Shown in pieces: positions 57,925 through 64,000 of a DNA stretch of 64,000 nt. The stretch's first letter is position 1, and each line of letters opens with the position of its first letter. This DNA is from Wurfbainia villosa (Eukaryota > Streptophyta > Magnoliopsida > Zingiberales > Zingiberaceae). The stretch lies in NCBI GenBank assembly GCA_025175895.1, contig CM046000.1:97200753-97264752 (forward strand), in the 5' to 3' direction. A program made the position numbers and the translations under genes. The notes under the pieces are model-generated. The model was given only the letters and a program-made list of their open reading frames with translations. It was not told the DNA's origin and did no database searches.

Positions 57925-59782
57925 ATCTCCTCCTTTTTGATGTTTGACAAAAACCAAACAAATCATTTGAGTTAGACCACTAACTCAAGTCTCTTACCAA
58001 TTATTAAATGTTCTCCCCCAAACATTCTCCCCCTTTTTGATTAACATCAAAAAGGTCTTCTCTCCAAGGAGGTCAATGTCTCATGTCCCAATGAGATCTT
58101 ACAATCTCCCCCTTGGTCCAAAAATACCTAGGATGCCTATCATCTTCTTAGTGATAAGTCTCATATCACTCAAGAGAGGCAATCCTATACACTCTCCCAA
58201 TTTCCAAATTGGGTTTCTAAAAATCCATCAATTTTCCCAATTGATAACCTTTTTCCCTTCAAGAAGAAAGAAAAACACATCCATCACTCCAAGATGGATA
58301 CCTCCCCCTAAAGGCTTGCTCCCCCTTGACCATTGCATCAACAATGTCCTTGGGAAGTCTCTAAGCCAATAGGAACTCTAAACCATCAAAATTAAGGTTA
58401 GAAATTCAACATTGAACTTTCCAACATCTTAACATTGATACAAACCCTAAACAACTTTCCTAATCCATATTCAATGGATTTTCACCCTTCATCATGCTTC
58501 CCAAAGCATATCCTAGGGTTAGGAGTGGCTAGGGACCTTAACCGCAGCCGAAATCGGGTTAGACAAGCTTGTTTATTCCGAAATCAGGCAATCAGTCGAG
58601 TGATTCAGAAATCACGATCGAACCTCATCATCGATCGCCACTATGAGCAATGATCGATAACTGAAAAATCCGATTTTCAATTATCAGAAATGAGATTTGT
58701 AAATTCATAAATAATTATACGTTTATCGAAAAATCACGAAAATTGATACGTATAATACCTATGACCAATACAATGGGTGAAAAAGTTTGAAAATTATTTT
58801 ACCTATAAAATAGTGAGTTTGATACAAAACTCAAAACTATTGAACTTTTCAATGTTTTGGCCCTATTTTGTATCAACTCTATCAATGGTGATTGCTATCA
58901 AAAGATAGACTTTACCAAGGTTTTTCAAAATGATTTTAAAATGTTTTCAAAACCTTATTTTGGATCATATTCCTTGGGCTCTATGTACATGACTTGTACA
59001 CATGCTCTCCCAATGTTCCACCATTGAAATTAGATGAGTTTTAGTTCATCTAGATGCTAAAACTATGCACCTTGAACTTAACTCATATCCTAGCATCTCA
59101 CATGTATCTAGGGTGTATAAATACACGTACATATCAATTGGATGTGAGATGTGGTTTTGGTTCATTTAATCTAGGGTTTCATGCATTTCCTAGGCAACCC
59201 TACTTGATTCCCTTATAAATGGGACTTCAAGTCATGCCATAGTCCTTATATCAATTTTAATCAATTAAATGCATGAAATGATCATGGCATAATAATAGCA
59301 ATAATTAAGCATGACCAATGATCATGATGTCATGGCATACTATGAAATCTAAAAATACATGACATTTATCCTTAATCCCTAAGCATACTCATGACATATA
59401 AATGATAGAACATAAACATGATGTCATGTCATGGCATATGGCAAACAAATCATGGCAAGTAAAAAGTATAGGTATAAGTATACCTAAATTTTAATATTAA
59501 TTGTCATTTTATATAATTAATTATATTTTGCCATATTATCACTAATCTTCTTAGTGTGCCAAAAACCCAAAATGGCAAACTAATCTCTAAAACTAAATTG
59601 TGCCAATTTAATCATTTTATCAAACTTCTCAAATAATATTGACACATCCTAAAATCTTTTAGGATTAAAGCTCAAATGTATTTTCAAGGTAACCATAACC
59701 TTGAAAAATATCCTAAAGTGCCACCTTTACCATGGTTGAGTTAACTACTCATCCAATCAAAGTTGGCACACCCTAAACCCAC
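57925..59782 (-). other. Element E 3' internal region, non-coding
   Basis: An AT-rich tract between gag and the 3' LTR, alignable with 24293-26245 of element F. It starts with the reverse purine tract. 58575-58660 carries CGATCG-type sites where F has GTCGACT (24815-24865). The plus-strand frames 58037-58653 show no domain. Confidence 0.65.
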
Positions 59783-61441
59783 CTAGCGTGAATCAATCAC
59801 GCTCTTAGGAATCCAAAACCGATTTGAGCTCCTAGGGTTAATTAGGTATTCCTTAGGGATAACCTCCCTAGATACCTTCCTAATGACCCTTCTAGGCTTA
59901 TTAGCCTTGGTCATTTGGGTCTTACCATGGTTAACCTTAGGGATTGCCTCCCTGGTAACCTTCTTAGTGGTCACCCTAGGTTTCCTAGAAACCTTAGCCA
60001 CTAGGCACAAACCTTGGTTACTCTTAGGGATAACTTCCCTAGTAACCTTGGTCTTCCTAGACCTAGATTGTGTTCCATAATCAAATGGAACACTATGGTA
60101 AGCCACCTTAGGCTTAGGTTTGTGACCCAAACCTTGCTTGCCCTTAGTTGACTTTTGACCCTTAGGTCCTAGGTGTTGACTTTGACTTTTGGACCTAGAC
60201 TTTTGATCATTTGACCCTAGGCTTTGACTTTTAGACCCTTGAAATTGATTTTGCATTTTTGCAAGGGTTTTCTCCATCTTTTCAAGCCTTGACCTCAAGA
60301 CTTGATTTTCCTTTTCTAGTTGCTCAATTTTAGAATTTTTATTTAAACTTTGAGCATGGTTCTTTCTAGGCATGTGCCTAGTCCACTTAAAGTTAAGACC
60401 TAAATGCTCTTGCACCTTTCTAATTGTCTCCCTAGGTAAAATTGATCTTGAGTTATTTGACCTAGGTTTGTCCTTAGGTAAACTGTTTTTAGGGACATTA
60501 GTCCCAAATTTTTCCTTATTTCCTAAGTGAACTTTCTTAGCTCCTAGACAAAATTCCTTATTTCTAGCATGCTCTTTGTGATAGATAGCAAGATTGCTAA
60601 AATTATTTCTAGCATGCTTTTTGACATTATTTGAATAAAGAGCTTTATTTAAAAATACCTTAGGGTTAGCTTTGGAAGCTCCCCCTACATGTGTAGCTCT
60701 CTCTTGGATCTTCTTCTTCCCCCTAGGACATTGATTCCTATAATGTCCTTTTGAATTGCACTTGAAGCATATAATATGCTCCTTGCTCTTTTGACTTGGG
60801 GAACCGACATCCTTTGATGTTTGTTGACTTTTGGGCGCCGGAGGAGCTTTCTTAACCTTCTTTGGGCACTTGCTCTTGTAGTGCCCGGTTTTCCTACACT
60901 CAAAGCATATTATATGCATTTTATTATTAACACATATGCTTGAGTTACCTAGGGTGATGGTAGGTGCCGGAGTTGAATTTTGAGCTTCCTCATCTTGACT
61001 GGATGTTGAAGGCTCCTCTTGAGGTTGCTCCGGTGTAGATGGTCTCTCCTTCTCAATCCTAGAAGTGGATAATTCTTCCACCTCTTCTTCTTCTTCTTAT
61101 TGGACCGATGATGAGTTTTCATGGAGCTTTGCCACTTGGCTCCATAACTCCTTAGCATCCATAAAATCCCCTACCATACACACAATGTCATTAGGGACCA
61201 AATCAAAAATAAAATTTACTACCTTTACGTTTTTCTCGAAGGCTTGAATTTGATCTTCACTCCATCTCTTCCTTTTGAGGAATCTACCTTTTGGTCCTCT
61301 TGGAAACTCAAATCCTTCCATTAATAGGGACCACCCCTCAAAATCTTTCATCATCAAAAAATCTTCAATCCTTTTCTTCTAAGAATTGAAGCCTTCTCGT
61401 CCATAGAATGAATAAGGAACCGGTGTGTTGATGTCTCATCC
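59783..61441 (-). pseudogene. Element E gag, nearly intact
   Basis: One minus-strand frame from about 61441 to 59783 with two internal stops: TAG at 61379-61381 (Trp expected) and TAA at 61097-61099 (Gln or Glu expected). The N-terminal half has the UBN2/DUF4219 signature (KDFEGWSLLMEGFEFP; AKELWSQVAKLHEN). Next come an acidic Glu/Ser stretch, two CCHC knuckles CFECRKTGHYKSKC and CFKCNSKGHYRNQC, and a coiled-coil-like block (IEQLEKENQVLRSRLEKME). A long basic tail follows with four repeats of the type TREVIPK. The 432-residue part downstream of the second stop is fully open. The true start codon is uncertain because a TGA precedes the first conserved residues. Confidence 0.8.
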
Positions 61442-61511
61442 TAATTGTTCTTGGACTTCCATCTTTCCCTATAGCGTCTTGACTCCGGGTTGTTAATCCG
61501 TAGAAGAACCT

Positions 61512-61524
61512 GGCTCTGATACCA
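61512..61524 (-). promoter_or_regulatory. Element E primer-binding site
   Basis: The reverse complement of GGCTCTGATACCA is TGGTATCAGAGCC, two bases from the LTR at 61527. Confidence 0.9.
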
Positions 61525-61526
61525 CT

Positions 61527-62918
61527 TGTTAGGATCTTTGTAACGGCTAGAGGGGGGTGAATAGCGTTTGATCGTTCGTAGATGGAATTTGCTCTCGTTT
61601 GTTTCTACAATTTCGTTAGCGCAGCGGAAATAGAAAAGTAATAATGATAACGAAATGCACAACACGCTAACACAAGGATATAACGTGGTTCGGAACCGCA
61701 CAGTTCCTACTCCACGGATCGAGCTCTACGAGCTCTAGTGATGCGCATGCAACCACTAATAAACACTCCTTCTCGGAACAATCCGGAGGCGGAGAAACCT
61801 CGTACAATAATGATTACAACAATAATCAAATGAATACAAGCAAATACAATGAAATACAAATGCAAGTAAAGGAAAAACACTTTACAAGAGCTTTGGATTG
61901 CTTGATCTTTGATTGCCTTGAACTAGCTTTGAAGGACTGGAAAGCACCAACTTCCCCCTTCAATTTCGCTCAAGAAAATCGCTATCTTTTCCTCCATCAC
62001 GAGCTCCTTTTATAGCTTCAACCTGTGCTGGAAAAGGTCGATCAGTCGACTGATCACACTGTTGCTGTGAGACAACGGTGTAATCCACGCTGGAAAAATC
62101 CAACGGCTAGGACATCAGTCGACTGATCATGAGCATCAGTCGACTGATGAGCCATCACTTGACTGCTCGTCGCAGCGGTCGAGTGAGACACCATTCTGTG
62201 GTCGAAAATCTGAGCACCCCCGATCGATCACACGATCACCGATCGTTGAGCCATCACGATCGCCCACCTGCAACATCGCTAGACCACTTCCCGCAGTCAA
62301 ACCCTAGTTGACTTGGTCCAGTCGACTGCCACATGGCACCAGTCGACTGGCACACCTCAAACATGAGGTTTTAGCCCAAGTATGGTGCCCCCATACTTGC
62401 TAGACCACCCTTAGCCTAGACCTAAGCCTTCTAGCCACCTCCATCAGCCTCACGCCTCTCGGATCCCTCCAAGTCATCCATGACTTGTTCATCCATCGCG
62501 TTAGCCTTCAGGTGCTTCCATCGGCTATGTCATGCTAACGGTGTCTACACCGCCAAGGCACATTGGACTTACGCCACCAAGACTCCGCTTGGACTTTACG
62601 CCGCCAACCATTGGACTTATGCTGCCAAGACTCCCGCTTGGACTTAACGCAACCAATATCAAACCCCTTGGACTTCTCATGCCAAGACTCAAGCTTGGAC
62701 TTTCCATGCCAACTCATGTTGGACTTTCCATTTCCAAGAACCATGCTTGGACTTTACCAAATGCCAAGTGTCCCACTTGGACTTCCCATGCCAAGTACTT
62801 AAGACTTGAACTTTCCCATGACAATTACATTGTCATATGTTTTTGTCGAAACATCAAAACATCACTTGAGTCAAACTCGAGTCCTGGTCAATCGTGACCT
62901 GGGCCGATTGCACCAACA
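61527..62918 (-). mobile_element. Element E right LTR (5' LTR, 1392 bp)
   Basis: TGTTAGGATC ... GCACCAACA. It contains CATCAGTCGACTGATG-type palindromes at 62040-62135, CGATCG-type sites at 62219-62265, and the CTTGGACTT array at 62549-62820. The GCTAGAGGGGGGTGAATAGC motif near its left end is the family LTR 3' motif in reverse. Confidence 0.9.
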
Positions 62919-64000
62919 TCAACCACAAGGGAGACCAAGTCGTCAGCATACATGTAAATAGAATGAATGCACAACAGAACATACATATGTCCACAATACA
63001 CTCTCTATTCTATAGAGAGGCATATACAATTGACAACAACCAAGCTAGGACCTCCAGTCCGTAGTGACACTCTATCAACATACCACACGTCCATATATGA
63101 CTACATGATCCGTAGTAGATATATATATATATGTAACATCAGAATATGATATGAAAATAAACTTTACATCTAGAACATCACCCACCCCCGGATGATTTAT
63201 CTAAATTGCACAATTCGGATATACAACCGAATTTAACAACGTACACGTAAGTAAACCACTATAGGTCCACTTACCATAACCTTTATAATTCATAATAATG
63301 ATGAATGAATAGAAAACAACAATGACAGAGCATTTTAAGTGCAAAGGCAAGTATCAAACAACAGAAAAACTAGAGTGGAGTCAAGCTCTAAGTGACAACA
63401 ATATGAAATCATATGCATCAGGGTTTAGCCACTACTTGACAAGGGTAGGAAATATTACTCACCTATAAAGAAGCTCGTGACAATAAAATCTTCATGGTCG
63501 CGGTCCTGCCTCGTATCCACGTCCTGCACATATCATACATTATGATTAAGTTCAAGCACATGACAACATACGAATTTACTACTATATCGTTCCTATATTC
63601 GTATCCTTTTATCATATGCGAATTAGAAACCCCCAATCATCCATGGTCGATTCACTATAACCAACCTCCCCATTGAACCCTCAGCTTGTACTGTTAACAC
63701 CATAATTAAACCCACCGTTTCCAATTAGCAAATATGCTAAACCACTACATTCAATTCCATACACCAAATTTCACATTCACAGAATAATTCACAACCCAAA
63801 CAGTTATTAACCATTTATAGCCCCCAAATAACAGGGCATGAACCGAGTATCCCCATACCCATACATCCACTGTACCAACCTTCGATTGCCAATATCATGG
63901 GGTTGATCTCTCAAACTCACAGTTACAACCCTCATAGCTCACCTTCACCGCCTTTCACAGCCCATAATTACACCAATTTAGGGATCTAACCACCGTAATT

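Larger units (their letters stand above)
56522..62918 (-). mobile_element. Element E: non-autonomous gag-only LTR retrotransposon (6.4 kb)
   Basis: LTRs 56522-57924 and 61527-62918, TSD TCAAC (56517-56521 and 62919-62923), primer site at 61512-61524 (minus) and purine tract AAAAAGGAGGAGA at 57925-57938 (minus). The 3.6-kb interior encodes Gag and no protease, integrase, RT or RNase H. This matches the TR-GAG class of plant elements, which must borrow Pol from an autonomous relative. The LTR ends and gag relate it to Sireviruses. Confidence 0.88.
55104..64000 (-). mobile_element. Gypsy LTR, copy 3, split by element E and cut by the window end
   Basis: It starts TGTCACGCTCTGAGAG and aligns with copies 1 and 2. 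LTR sequence 55104-56521 resumes at 62924 (CACAAGGGAGACC on both sides of E matches 6341 and 28999). By comparison with copy 1 about 0.9 kb should lie beyond 64000, so no right TSD can be tested. Left flank pentamer is TGAGA. It has grown by AT microsatellites absent from the other copies. Confidence 0.75.

Noticed and set aside
1..64000. A novel defence or multi-gene system
   Set aside because: Apart from one glutaredoxin, every coding-like region can be assigned to retroelement gag or pol, a transposon remnant or repeat read-through.

Overview
This window is nuclear DNA of a repeat-rich flowering plant. Nearly all of it is nested LTR retrotransposons, all but one of the clear primer-binding sites match the initiator-Met tRNA, and the single cellular gene is a plant-type CC glutaredoxin. 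A monocot is plausible but unproven. I name the main elements F (minus-strand gag element, 22651-33013), SIRE-A (11798-21027), COPIA-B (inside SIRE-A), COPIA-C (36373-54177), SIRE-D (40017-48511, inside C) and E (minus-strand gag-only element, 56522-62918).

Left part, 1-22650: minus-strand LTR debris is followed by a decayed Gypsy LTR with a tRNA-Asp-type primer site. Next comes a fossil minus-strand Copia (LTR to 3027, RNase H remnant 8338-9384 and 22539-22650). At its LTR/internal junction sits a Sirevirus-like solo LTR (3031-8337), itself split by a 3.4-kb Gypsy solo LTR (4936-8313). The fossil pol is split by a TIR DNA transposon (9385-22538), that by a solo LTR (10805-21230), that by SIRE-A (11798-21027), and SIRE-A by COPIA-B. 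Target-site duplications support the DNA transposon (TATA), solo LTR (GTGTA) and SIRE-A (GATTA).

Middle, 22651-36372: element F carries a damaged gag and a 3.7-kb Gypsy solo LTR (27546-31236, TSD AATCC). It is followed by about 3.3 kb of low-copy-looking DNA holding the only convincing cellular gene, a single-exon CC-type glutaredoxin at 35029-35340 with a TATA box.

Right part, 36373-64000: COPIA-C (1.8-kb LTRs) is split inside gag by SIRE-D, whose TSD is ACTGT. After 0.9 kb of unique sequence, a third Gypsy LTR copy (55104 to beyond the window end) contains E. E is complete by structure (TSD TCAAC, two 1.4-kb LTRs, primer site, purine tract) but encodes gag only.

No retroelement in the window has an intact pol. 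Most nonsense codons fit C-to-T or G-to-A change, as expected of long-methylated DNA. The signals most worth checking are: (i) motif-by-motif exchange between GTCGAC-type and CGATCG-type palindromes in the U3 of paired LTRs; (ii) a gag-like upstream ORF ending in a hydrophobic helix in COPIA-B; (iii) a 40-bp perfect palindrome at the start of a COPIA-B LTR. I found no evidence of a defence or other gene system; the novelty here lies in the retroelements.
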